From: Bryobacterales bacterium
Lineage (GTDB): Bacteria > Acidobacteriota > Terriglobia > Bryobacterales > Bryobacteraceae
Direction: 5' to 3'
NCBI GenBank assembly: GCA_003164075.1
Contig: PLRZ01000562.1
Coordinates: 390 to 11,185, forward strand
DNA: 10,796 bases
Shown: positions 1 through 5,281 of the stretch, piece after piece
Numbering within the stretch: position 1 is the first letter of the stretch
Layout: each line of letters starts with the position of its first letter
Position numbers and translations under genes: made by a program
Notes under the pieces: generated by a model
The model's database searches: none
The model's input: the letters and a program-made list of their open reading frames with translations, nothing else
Told to the model about the DNA's origin: nothing

Positions 1-1
1 G

Positions 2-160
2 GAGCGCGCCAAGTGGCGGCTGATTGGGCGTGGCGAGGGCATCCACTGGCCGGAACTGGATGAGGATATCAGCGTGGCGAGCCTCCTGGCGGGGCGCCGG
101 TCCGGTGAGACGCAGGAGTCTCTTCGCCGATGGCTCCAGCAGCGGGAATCGGCCCGTTGA
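2..160 (+). CDS. DUF2442-type protein, C-terminal fragment (cut by window edge)
   Basis: Frame 2 is open from the window edge to a TGA at 158-160 and gives 52 residues. It contains WRLIGRGEGIHWPELDEDIS followed by VASLLAGRRS, which matches the C-terminal signature I know from DUF2442 proteins (a 'GxGxxIHWPxLDEDISVxxLLxG' pattern). DUF2442 proteins are small (about 80-140 residues), have no firmly assigned biochemistry, and often lie beside DUF4160 genes in toxin-antitoxin-like pairs. The start and any upstream partner are outside the window. The neighbours are toxin-antitoxin remnants, which fits an accessory patch. Family assignment rests on motif recognition only; function is unknown. Confidence 0.75.
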   Translation, partial: ERAKWRLIGRGEGIHWPELDEDISVASLLAGRRSGETQESLRRWLQQRESAR

Positions 161-190
161 GGAAACCCGCCGGCCGCAATTTGCGGTCTG

Positions 191-438
191 TTATTGAACC
201 AGGCGAATTAGAGGGATGTCTGCCCTCCCCTGCACGGAAGAGCCGGAGGTCTGCAAGTGAGAACCGGACAATCGCGCTCGACCGCGAGGGCTAGATAAGT
301 GCAATCCCACAAAGACAGTTGATATTGCAGCGATAGGTCGAGGGCCCGCGTCGCGCGACGGCGTTCTCGTGGCGGAAGACTGCCGAGGTCACGCTGAGTG
401 CACTGCGGGAGTGCGTGGGGTGAAAGACGTGATGGCAC
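191..438 (-). pseudogene. Decayed VapC-like PIN-domain toxin, C-terminal half
   Basis: On the minus strand, one frame (about 354 down to 256) encodes RALDLSLQYQLSLWDCTYLA and then LAVERDCPVLT. This is the typical C-terminal half of a VapC/PIN endoribonuclease, where Y.LS.WD..YLALA....C.LLT is followed by ADRRLF. The expected continuation is present but in other frames: ADLRLFRAGEGRH at about 254-216, then PLIRLVQ and a TAA at 191-193. Each step is explained by one extra base, a T near 255 and a C in the CCC run at about 213-215. The N-terminal half of the PIN domain, with its first catalytic aspartate, is not recognisable upstream, so the gene is both truncated and frameshifted. It is unlikely to make active toxin. 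The apparent 76-aa open frame beginning at 438 is only a fragment of this relic. Confidence 0.6.
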
Positions 439-481
439 ATCGGTGTTGCTTCACTTCCGGTTTTCCCGTATCTTGAAGGGC

Positions 482-739
482 ATGGATGTGCACGTCAACA
501 ATCCCGATCTACAGGCCAAGCTCGACCGTTGGGTAACGGAAACCGGGCGCGGGCCCGATGAGTTGGTGGAGGATGCCGTGGCCGGTTATTTCGACGAGTT
601 GGCCCGTACACGCGAAATGCTCGACGGGCGCTACGACGACCTGAAAAGCGGCGGGGTGAAATCCATCGATGGCGAGGAATTCTTTGAAAACCTTCGCCGC
701 CGCGAGGACGAATTGATCAAGAAACATTCGCCTCAATGA
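482..739 (+). CDS. ParD-like antitoxin of a type II toxin-antitoxin pair
   Basis: This gene encodes 85 residues from ATG 482, preceded by GAAGGG at a sensible distance (474-479). The frame extends upstream to a GTG-type start at 398, but that extension is less likely because it has no comparable ribosome binding site. The N-terminal part (VHVNNPDLQAKLDRWVTETG, then RGPDELVEDAVAGYFDEL) looks like a ribbon-helix-helix or related DNA-binding domain of ParD/CopG-like antitoxins. The charged C-terminal half (GEEFFENLRRREDELIKK) would be the flexible toxin-binding tail. It overlaps the 5' end of a ParE/RelE-family toxin, which is the usual antitoxin-first order and implies translational coupling. 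Such antitoxins neutralise the toxin and repress their own operon. No operator was identified. The family call is from sequence pattern only. Confidence 0.8.
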   Translation: MDVHVNNPDLQAKLDRWVTETGRGPDELVEDAVAGYFDELARTREMLDGRYDDLKSGGVKSIDGEEFFENLRRREDELIKKHSPQ

Positions 740-1022
740 CCGCGGAGACGTCACGGAGATCTGGGAATACATCGCGAAAGATAACCCGCTTGCCGCCCGC
801 AGAGTCCGGGAAGAAATCCTTAGCGGGATTCGCGCATTGGTTCCATTTCCAAACCAAGGCCACAGACGCCCGGACCTCACCGGACGGCCCTTACGCTTTG
901 TAGTAGTGCGTGAATATCTGATTGCCTGCGCGCCCGATGAAACACCGCTGTGGGTTGTCGCCGTGATACACGGACGGCGCAGCCCCCGCCTGATGGCCGC
1001 AATCCTCAGGGGCAGAGAGTAG
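726..1022 (+). CDS. RelE/ParE-family toxin with no canonical start codon
   Basis: The reading frame is open from 717 to TAG 1020-1022. It reads RLNDRGDVTEIWEYIAKDNP, then AARRVREEI, GHRRPDLTGRPLRF and a C-terminal YLIACAPDETPLWVVAVIHG. This is the full alpha/beta layout of a ParE/RelE toxin (inhibitor of gyrase or ribosome-dependent mRNA endonuclease, depending on subgroup). No ATG, GTG or CTG occurs in frame before the TTG at 837, yet clear family similarity begins at about 735. A TTG start would remove the first two helices. The best candidate start is ATT at 726, overlapping the antitoxin by 14 nt and giving 98 aa. This could be a rare AUU start, a decayed ATG, or a product of frameshifting from the antitoxin. 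The start coordinate is therefore inferred; the family call is firm. Confidence 0.72.
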   Translation: MRLNDRGDVTEIWEYIAKDNPLAARRVREEILSGIRALVPFPNQGHRRPDLTGRPLRFVVVREYLIACAPDETPLWVVAVIHGRRSPRLMAAILRGRE

Positions 1023-1033
1023 AGACGTTCCCT

Positions 1034-1045
1034 AAAGGGCCCTTT
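1034..1045. repeat. 12-bp perfect palindrome downstream of the toxin gene
   Basis: AAAGGGCCCTTT at 1034-1045 is self-complementary and lies 11 bp after the toxin stop codon. It could be a short transcript hairpin or a protein binding site, but there is no loop and no following T-run. It may also be chance in GC-rich sequence. The rest of 1023-1168 shows nothing I can assign. Confidence 0.3.
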
Positions 1046-1168
1046 GTGCGACGGCCGCCGCGCGAGCAGTTTGTATTCAAAGCGACGCCGCAGCGTCAGC
1101 ACTTGTAATGAAGCGGGCCGCCCCCCCGTGAAATGCTGGTGAACGCGCGAAACCGCGAATGACATCCG

Positions 1169-1345
1169 CTACCGCTCCCGGTCCTCGCGAATCAGCGGCG
1201 CACTGTCATCGAGTGGCGGGAGGGATGCCGCAAAACGGTCCAGTTCTTTCCGCAGGTTACTCAGTTGCCGCCGCCGCTCCGCATGCAGCGGTTGGATAAC
1301 CTCGGCATTGCGACTCCGCCTCTTTCTTTGCGCTTGCCGCTTCAT
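1169..1345 (-). CDS. Small basic protein of unknown function, possible antitoxin-type tail
   Basis: A 58-aa frame runs from ATG at 1345-1343 to TAG at 1171-1169; a GTG at 1366 would add seven residues. The N-terminus is very basic (MKRQAQRKRRSRN). The middle is a probable amphipathic helix (RRRQLSNLRKELDRFAASLP), and the end is acidic-basic (LIREDRER). Charged helical tails ending in such REDR-type sequences occur in some VapB/Phd-like antitoxins, and the gene sits beside other toxin-antitoxin relics on both strands. This similarity is weak and I do not claim a family. No convincing ribosome binding site or partner toxin was found. The frame immediately downstream (from 1165) begins MSFAV, like some VapC proteins, but then shows no PIN sequence. 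It may be a real small gene or chance. Confidence 0.4.
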   Translation of the reverse strand: MKRQAQRKRRSRNAEVIQPLHAERRRQLSNLRKELDRFAASLPPLDDSAPLIREDRER

Positions 1346-1420
1346 CGCAGGGCCCCACCCACCCACAAACCGCGTTCATTGCGGACAGCGCAATCTTCGG
1401 CGTCGTGTACTCTATAGAAC

Positions 1421-2749
1421 ATGTCCGCCCCCCGCAAGATGACCCTGCTGCCGCTGATCGCGGCCATCTACTTCCTGGTTGCCGGCGGACCGTTCGGGCT
1501 GGAAGACATCGTCTCCAAGTCGGGATACACCGGCGCCATCCTGATTCTGCTGATCACGCCGGTCATCTGGGCCGTCCCCACGGCGCTGATGGTGAGCGAG
1601 CTTTCGAGCGCGCTGCCCGATCAGGGCGGCTACTACGTCTGGGTGAAGCGCGGCATGGGAAGCTTCTGGGGATTTCAGGAGGCCTGGTTGTCGCTGGCGG
1701 GCAGCGTCTTCGACGTGGCCATCTACCCCACCCTGTTCGTGAGCTATCTGGGCCACCTGGCGCCGTGGATGACCGCCGGCCCGCGCGGCGCCCTCCTGGC
1801 AATCGCGCTGGTGGCCGCGGCGGCGGCGTGGAACCTGATGGGTGCGAAATCCGTGGGCGATAGCTCCCTGGCGATGGGCATCGTGCTGCTGGCTCCCTTC
1901 GCGGTGCTCACCGTCTACGGCTTCCTGCACCGCGGCGCGCCCGCCGGTGCGGCCATTCCGCTGCATAATGTGGACCTGCTGGGCGGAATTTCGGTGGCGC
2001 TCTGGAACTACATGGGGTGGGACTACGCCTCCACCGTGGCCAACGAAGTGGATCGTCCGCAGCGCACCTATCCGCTGGCCATGGCCGGAGCGGTGGCGTT
2101 GGTCGCGGTGACATACGTGCTGCCCATTGCCGCGGTGGCCATGACCGGCCTCGACGCGAACCGCTGGTCCACCGGCGGGTGGGCCGACGTGGCCAAGGCC
2201 GTGATCCCCGGAGCGGGCGCGGGTCAGGCGATGGCGGTGCTCCTTACCATCGGCGGCATACTGGGCGCCTGGGGCACGCTGAACGCGCAGACCATGCAGT
2301 ATTCGCGCCTGCCGGCCGTGATGGCCGACGACGGGCTGCTGCCGCGCATTTTCTCGCGGCGGCGGGCCGCGAGCGGCGCTCCCTGGGTCGCGATTCTGGC
2401 CTGTGCGGCGGCCTGGATGCTCTGTCTGCAATTGAGCTTCGTGAAGCTGATCGTGCTGGACGTGCTGCTCACCGGCCTGAGTCTGCTACTGGAGTTCGCC
2501 GCGCTGGTGGCTCTACGGATCCGCGAGCCCGAGTTGCCGCGTCCATACCGCATCCCCGGCGGACTTGCCGGCGCAGTCGGTGTGGGGCTGCTGCCGGCGG
2601 CACTGTTGGTCCTCGCCGCGTTGCGCAACGAAGCGGAGCCGGTAGGTCCTATCAACGCTCTCGAACTGGGAGCGATTCTGGTTGTCGCGGGCGTACCGGC
2701 GTATTGGTGTGCCAACCGCCTGCGGCTATTTCGGGGACAGGCTACATAA
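1421..2749 (+). CDS. APC-superfamily amino acid/polyamine permease
   Basis: This 442-aa integral membrane protein has about 12 hydrophobic segments, the usual size for amino acid-polyamine-organocation (APC) transporters. Family signatures are visible: GGPFGLEDIV at residues 22-31 in the first unwound helix, ALPDQGGYYVWVKRGMG at 64-80, WNYMGWDYASTVANEVDRPQ at 195-214, and REPELPRPYRIPG at 368-380 before the last helices. The WNYMGWDYAS-type segment resembles polyamine/cationic amino acid carriers, so amino acid or polyamine uptake by proton or ion coupling is likely; the substrate cannot be read from sequence. No clear Shine-Dalgarno precedes ATG 1421. The last seven residues (LFRGQAT) and the stop codon lie inside a 33-bp inverted repeat, so the natural C-terminus has probably been replaced. 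It converges on larB. Confidence 0.93.
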   Translation: MSAPRKMTLLPLIAAIYFLVAGGPFGLEDIVSKSGYTGAILILLITPVIWAVPTALMVSELSSALPDQGGYYVWVKRGMGSFWGFQEAWLSLAGSVFDVAIYPTLFVSYLGHLAPWMTAGPRGALLAIALVAAAAAWNLMGAKSVGDSSLAMGIVLLAPFAVLTVYGFLHRGAPAGAAIPLHNVDLLGGISVALWNYMGWDYASTVANEVDRPQRTYPLAMAGAVALVAVTYVLPIAAVAMTGLDANRWSTGGWADVAKAVIPGAGAGQAMAVLLTIGGILGAWGTLNAQTMQYSRLPAVMADDGLLPRIFSRRRAASGAPWVAILACAAAWMLCLQLSFVKLIVLDVLLTGLSLLLEFAALVALRIREPELPRPYRIPGGLAGAVGVGLLPAALLVLAALRNEAEPVGPINALELGAILVVAGVPAYWCANRLRLFRGQAT

Positions 2750-2802
2750 CCTCGAAATTATTCGCGTGTATTTCGAGGTTATGTAGCCTGTCCCCGAAAT
2801 AG
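2726..2802. repeat. Perfect 33-bp inverted repeat with 11-nt loop (REP-like palindrome, possible bidirectional terminator)
   Basis: The left arm 2726-2758 and right arm 2770-2802 are exact reverse complements (33 of 33), separated by 11 nt (2759-2769). Each arm contains the core GGGGACAGGCTACATAACCT. It fills the gap between two convergent genes: the permease stop TAA (2747-2749) lies within the left arm, and larB ends at 2807. GGGGACAG-type palindromes resemble dispersed REP-like elements mobilised by Y1 (RAYT) transposases; that link is from memory. The hairpin could stop transcription from both sides, but no T-run follows. Perfect arms suggest recent insertion or selection for the stem. 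Confidence 0.85.
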
Positions 2803-2806
2803 GCCT

Positions 2807-3553
2807 TCACAGCCTGTTGATTATGCTCGCTACGTATCCCGCACCGAATCCGTTGTCGATATTTACTACGGTTACATTGCTGGCGCAACTGTTCAGCATC
2901 CCCAAAAGTGCGGCCAGACCGTGGAAACTGGCGCCGTATCCTACGCTGGTGGGGACGGCGATCACGGGGCATGAGACCAATCCGCCCACCGCGCTCGGAA
3001 GGGCGCCTTCCATGCCGGCGCACACCACAATCACGCGGGCTTCCGTCAACCTCTCGCGGTTGCTCATCAGGCGATGAATGCCGGCTACCCCGATATCGTA
3101 GATGGTTTCCACTTCGTTGCCCATCACCTCGGCGGTGATTTGCGCCTCTTCGGCCACCGGCATGTCGCTGGTGCCCGCGCAGACCACCACGATTCTGCCC
3201 TTGCCATGCACCGTACGGTCGCGCCAGAAGCGGATGGCGCCGGAAAGTGGAGCGCACTCCGCCCCCGGGAGCGCCGCGGTCACGGCCGCGGCGCATTCCC
3301 GGTCGGCACGGGTGATCAGTACGTTGCGGGCATTCTCGAGCAGCTTGCCGGCGATGGCGACCACTTGCTCCGGAGTCTTCCCTTTGGCGAAAATGACTTC
3401 CGGAATGCCATGGCGCAGGGCACGATGGTGGTCGATCTTGGCAAAACCGAGATCTTCGAAGGGCATGTGGCGCATGCGCACCATGGCCGCGTCGATGTCC
3501 ATGGCACCGTCGCGGACCTGCTCGAACAACGTACGAAGTTGCTCCTGGTCCAT
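2807..3553 (-). CDS. larB: LarB, pyridinium-3,5-biscarboxylic acid mononucleotide synthase (nickel-pincer cofactor)
   Basis: This 248-aa protein matches the size of characterised LarB (about 246 aa). LarB carboxylates nicotinic acid adenine dinucleotide at pyridine C5 and releases AMP, the first step toward the nickel-pincer nucleotide used by lactate racemase and relatives. The C-terminal two-thirds is PurE-like: [17 protein letters not shown] at about residues 121-137, [11 protein letters not shown] at 152-162, [19 protein letters not shown] at 174-192, and [12 protein letters not shown] at 201-212. Cys223 in LNSCASNV is placed like the active-site cysteine of the Lactobacillus enzyme (Cys221 there, from memory). 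The N-terminal 40 residues carry the usual helical region with [14 protein letters not shown]. No larC, larE or larA is nearby, so the other steps must be encoded elsewhere. It is convergent with the permease and divergent from the PilZ gene. Confidence 0.95.
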   Translation of the reverse strand: MDQEQLRTLFEQVRDGAMDIDAAMVRMRHMPFEDLGFAKIDHHRALRHGIPEVIFAKGKTPEQVVAIAGKLLENARNVLITRADRECAAAVTAALPGAECAPLSGAIRFWRDRTVHGKGRIVVVCAGTSDMPVAEEAQITAEVMGNEVETIYDIGVAGIHRLMSNRERLTEARVIVVCAGMEGALPSAVGGLVSCPVIAVPTSVGYGASFHGLAALLGMLNSCASNVTVVNIDNGFGAGYVASIINRL

Positions 3554-3689
3554 GAGGCCAGAATATCAGAGTGCGGGTTGCAACCGGTGATGGGTGATTT
3601 TGCCGTGAAAGTACCAGTCGATTGTGCGACAGTATAGAACAATCAGTCTATTGTTGGCGCGGGGCAACAACCCGCATCATAGAGTTAGC

Positions 3690-4061
3690 ATGGAAGAAAG
3701 CACTCAAGAACGAAGTGCAGGTTTCGGAGAGATTACCGATCGGCGAGAGACCAGTCGCTTTCCTGTCAAGGAAGACGTCAAGTACACGGTCGTCCATTCC
3801 AGGTCGCACAAGACCAGCGGATCGGGCAAGACCCTCAATTTCGGCAGTGGCGGCCTCCTGTTCACCACGGAGGACCGTTTGCCTTTGGGCCGCACGGTGG
3901 AACTCTCCGTGGCTTGGCCCGCACTGCTCGGGGGCACATGCCCGCTGCAGTTCGTGGCTACCGGGAAGGTCGTACGGTCGGAGAGCAACCGTGCGGCGGT
4001 GAAGATCGAGCGTTACGAATTCCGTACGCGCGGCGGGGCATCCGCTGCCACGGGCACGTAG
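3690..4061 (+). CDS. PilZ-domain protein (c-di-GMP receptor type)
   Basis: ATG 3690 gives 123 residues; a GTG at 3624 would add 22 residues of unlikely composition. The domain starts with RRETSRFPV (residues 18-26), fitting the RxxxR c-di-GMP-binding motif. It continues with TLNFGSGGLLFTTE (48-61), the position of the second motif [DN]xSxxG, then a beta-barrel pattern (GRTVELSVAWP, FVATGKVVRSE, AAVKIERYEF). In the second motif the usual serine is glycine (N-F-G-S-G-G), so nucleotide affinity may be reduced. Stand-alone PilZ proteins usually act in the cytoplasm as c-di-GMP effectors on motility, polysaccharide or transcription; no partner is encoded next to this one. The Shine-Dalgarno is weak (AGAG at 3681-3684). 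It diverges from larB and converges on the cupin gene. Confidence 0.85.
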   Translation: MEESTQERSAGFGEITDRRETSRFPVKEDVKYTVVHSRSHKTSGSGKTLNFGSGGLLFTTEDRLPLGRTVELSVAWPALLGGTCPLQFVATGKVVRSESNRAAVKIERYEFRTRGGASAATGT

Positions 4062-4075
4062 GCTCCGTTGACGCC

Positions 4076-4438
4076 TCACGCATCGCGATGCACGGTCGCC
4101 GGGGAAAATGCGGGCAGGCACACCGCTATGTATTCGGCGCCTTCCGCGCCCGGTGTACTGTATCGTACCCATTCTCCGGACTGTGTCAGGATTGCCTGGC
4201 CGGCGCGGACATCCATCGCCCCGCCGCTATGTTCCACCCGCAGGGTGCCGCGCAGCACCACCGTGAACTCGTCGAACTCCGGCTTCTGGCCGGGCTCCAG
4301 CCAACCCCCTGGGCTCCGCATGTGGGCGATGCTGACTTGCTCGTGCGAGGAGTTCACACGTCCCACATATTCGTCAATCAATTTGGGTTTGTTCCCCGCG
4401 GCTTCCACACGCGTGGGTGTGGCGATGAGAGTGGGCAT
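4076..4438 (-). CDS. Small cupin-fold protein lacking the histidine metal ligands
   Basis: This 120-aa, single-domain protein has the cupin pattern. Motif 1 is around GGWLEPGQKPEFDEFTVVLRG (residues about 44-64), with the E..VLRG end of the motif intact, and strand GTLRVEHSGGAMDVRAGQAI follows. Motif 2 is around LTQSGEWVRYSTPG. The HxH of motif 1 is replaced by GQK and the histidine of motif 2 is also absent, so it probably does not bind metal in the usual way. Its role could be small-molecule binding rather than dioxygenase or isomerase catalysis. No substrate can be inferred. It ends 14 bp from the convergent PilZ gene and its start faces the HTH-like gene. Cupin assignment is fairly sure; function is unknown. 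Confidence 0.8.
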   Translation of the reverse strand: MPTLIATPTRVEAAGNKPKLIDEYVGRVNSSHEQVSIAHMRSPGGWLEPGQKPEFDEFTVVLRGTLRVEHSGGAMDVRAGQAILTQSGEWVRYSTPGAEGAEYIAVCLPAFSPATVHRDA

Positions 4439-4527
4439 GGCGCTATGGTATCAATTCGCCGGCGACCCATAAGAATAGGGGTTTCAGATCTCTTGTGCCC
4501 GGTTTTTCGGAGAGACATATTTCGGAC

Positions 4528-4557
4528 TTGCCCTAGGGTCGGGGCCGTCGGTATACT
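4528..4557 (+). promoter_or_regulatory. Sigma70-type promoter for the 88-aa HTH-like protein
   Basis: TTGCCC (4528-4533) and TATACT (4552-4557) are separated by 18 bp and point at the ATG at 4579. Transcription would start near 4564, leaving a leader of only about 15 nt with no visible Shine-Dalgarno. Prediction from consensus match only. Confidence 0.55.
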
Positions 4558-4578
4558 GACAATTCGCTGCTTCGTTTT

Positions 4579-4845
4579 ATGATGGCGAGAGACGAATTCG
4601 ACCCCCTGGCGCCCCAACGGGAAGCCGCCTTTTTTTATGGCCTCTTTCTGCGGGGGCACGATGTGGAGACCCTGCGTCAGGACATCGACGTCCCTCGGAC
4701 GATGATGGACAAGTGGATGAGGGCAAGAGACTTCGAAGCCAACTTCGTGGAAAACCTGCACCGCATCTACGCTTACCGCAAACAGGTGCTGGCGATCTTC
4801 GACGGCCTCATCTCCAACGAGGCCATGCGCCCCAGGCTGCAGTAA
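4579..4845 (+). CDS. Small helix-turn-helix-like protein of unknown function
   Basis: This 88-aa soluble protein begins at tandem ATG codons (4579 and 4582); either may be used. Residues about 26-47 (GHDVETLRQDIDVPRTMMDKW) have the spacing of a helix-turn-helix: helix, turn around IDVP, then recognition helix TMMDKWMRA. A second amphipathic helical part follows (FVENLHRIYAYRKQVLAIFD). I recall similar short proteins (AFFYGLFLRGH..ETLR.DIDVP) as conserved hypotheticals in Acidobacteria, but no function is established. A good promoter lies just upstream, and no Shine-Dalgarno is apparent in the roughly 15-nt leader. It stands alone before a repeat-rich spacer. DNA binding is inferred from the predicted fold. 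Confidence 0.72.
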   Translation: MMARDEFDPLAPQREAAFFYGLFLRGHDVETLRQDIDVPRTMMDKWMRARDFEANFVENLHRIYAYRKQVLAIFDGLISNEAMRPRLQ

Positions 4846-4865
4846 ACCTCAGCGGTCGGCTTTCA

Positions 4866-4923
4866 GCCGGGGTGCCGCGTCGAGGCGGGGCACATGGGAG
4901 TCTGAAACTGCGGGATCGGGCTG
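4866..4923. repeat. 58-bp direct repeat, copy 1
   Basis: This copy matches 5070-5127 at 55 of 58 positions; the core GCCGCGTCGAGGCGGGGCAC is identical. The two copies start 204 bp apart. It begins 21 bp after the HTH-like gene. Confidence 0.85.
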
Positions 4924-5002
4924 GGCGGTGCTCGCCTGCCGGCCGGCCCGCGCTGAACCAGACCGGGTGCCCAAACAGAACAGAGGGCAGGCGAGCACCG
5001 CC
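4924..5002. repeat. 17-bp perfect inverted repeat around a 45-nt loop
   Basis: GGCGGTGCTCGCCTGCC at 4924-4940 is exactly complementary to 4986-5002. It begins one base after the first 58-bp repeat and lies between the two copies. The loop contains the palindrome GGCCGGCC. No T-run follows, so it is not a typical intrinsic terminator. Confidence 0.75.
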
Positions 5003-5069
5003 TGTCCCACCTCCGGAGTCATCCCCGGTCTGACCAGGAATGCAAGAACCTTTGAGCTGTTTCCGGAGG

Positions 5070-5127
5070 GCCGGGGCGCCGCGTCGAGGCGGGGCACATG
5101 GGAGTCTGAAACTGTGGGAGCGGGCTG
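5070..5127. repeat. 58-bp direct repeat, copy 2
   Basis: Second copy of the element at 4866-4923, with three substitutions. It is flanked by a related 22-bp stretch on each side (5054-5075, overlapping, and 5148-5169), suggesting a composite repeat unit with a period of about 94 bp. Confidence 0.85.
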
Positions 5128-5281
5128 ACGAAGGATCGATAGCTTACGAGCAGTTTCCAGAGCGCCGGGTCTGGTGGCCTGGGACAATGGCGAGAGATCC
5201 CAGGTCGGACAAAGAATGTCCTTAGCTCACTGCTTTTCCAGGGATAGTGCAGCGGCGCGTAAGGGGTGCACGGGGGGGCCC

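Larger units (their letters stand above)
4846..5281. other. Gene-free, repeat-rich spacer between the HTH-like gene and merR
   Basis: These 436 bases hold no gene I can support. They contain two 58-bp direct repeats, a 17-bp inverted repeat, a 9-bp inverted repeat (4959-4967 with 5024-5032) that would cross it, a 22-bp near-repeat pair (5054-5075 and 5148-5169, 19 of 22 identical) and a 7-bp hairpin (5178-5184 with 5198-5204). Long minus-strand frames exist here but they translate the direct repeat twice (VSDSHVPRLDAAPR), which is typical of open frames arising in GC-rich repeats rather than of a protein. It is likely a cluster of dispersed intergenic repeat elements. Confidence 0.6.

Noticed and set aside
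509..1165. 218-aa minus-strand frame across the ParD/ParE genes, beginning MSFAV like some VapC toxins
   Set aside because: After the first residues no PIN motif follows, and it is antisense to two recognisable genes.
1379..1420. Possible leaderless promoter of the permease (TACTCT at 1408-1413)
   Set aside because: The -10 match is weak and there is no -35 at a suitable distance.
1412..2431. 339-aa minus-strand open frame opposite the permease
   Set aside because: It is the antisense shadow of a clear membrane transporter in GC-rich DNA; its translation is rich in His, Arg, Gly and Gln with no domain.
4866..5127. CRISPR-like array suggested by direct repeats
   Set aside because: Only two 58-bp copies 204 bp apart, no regular spacers and no cas genes.
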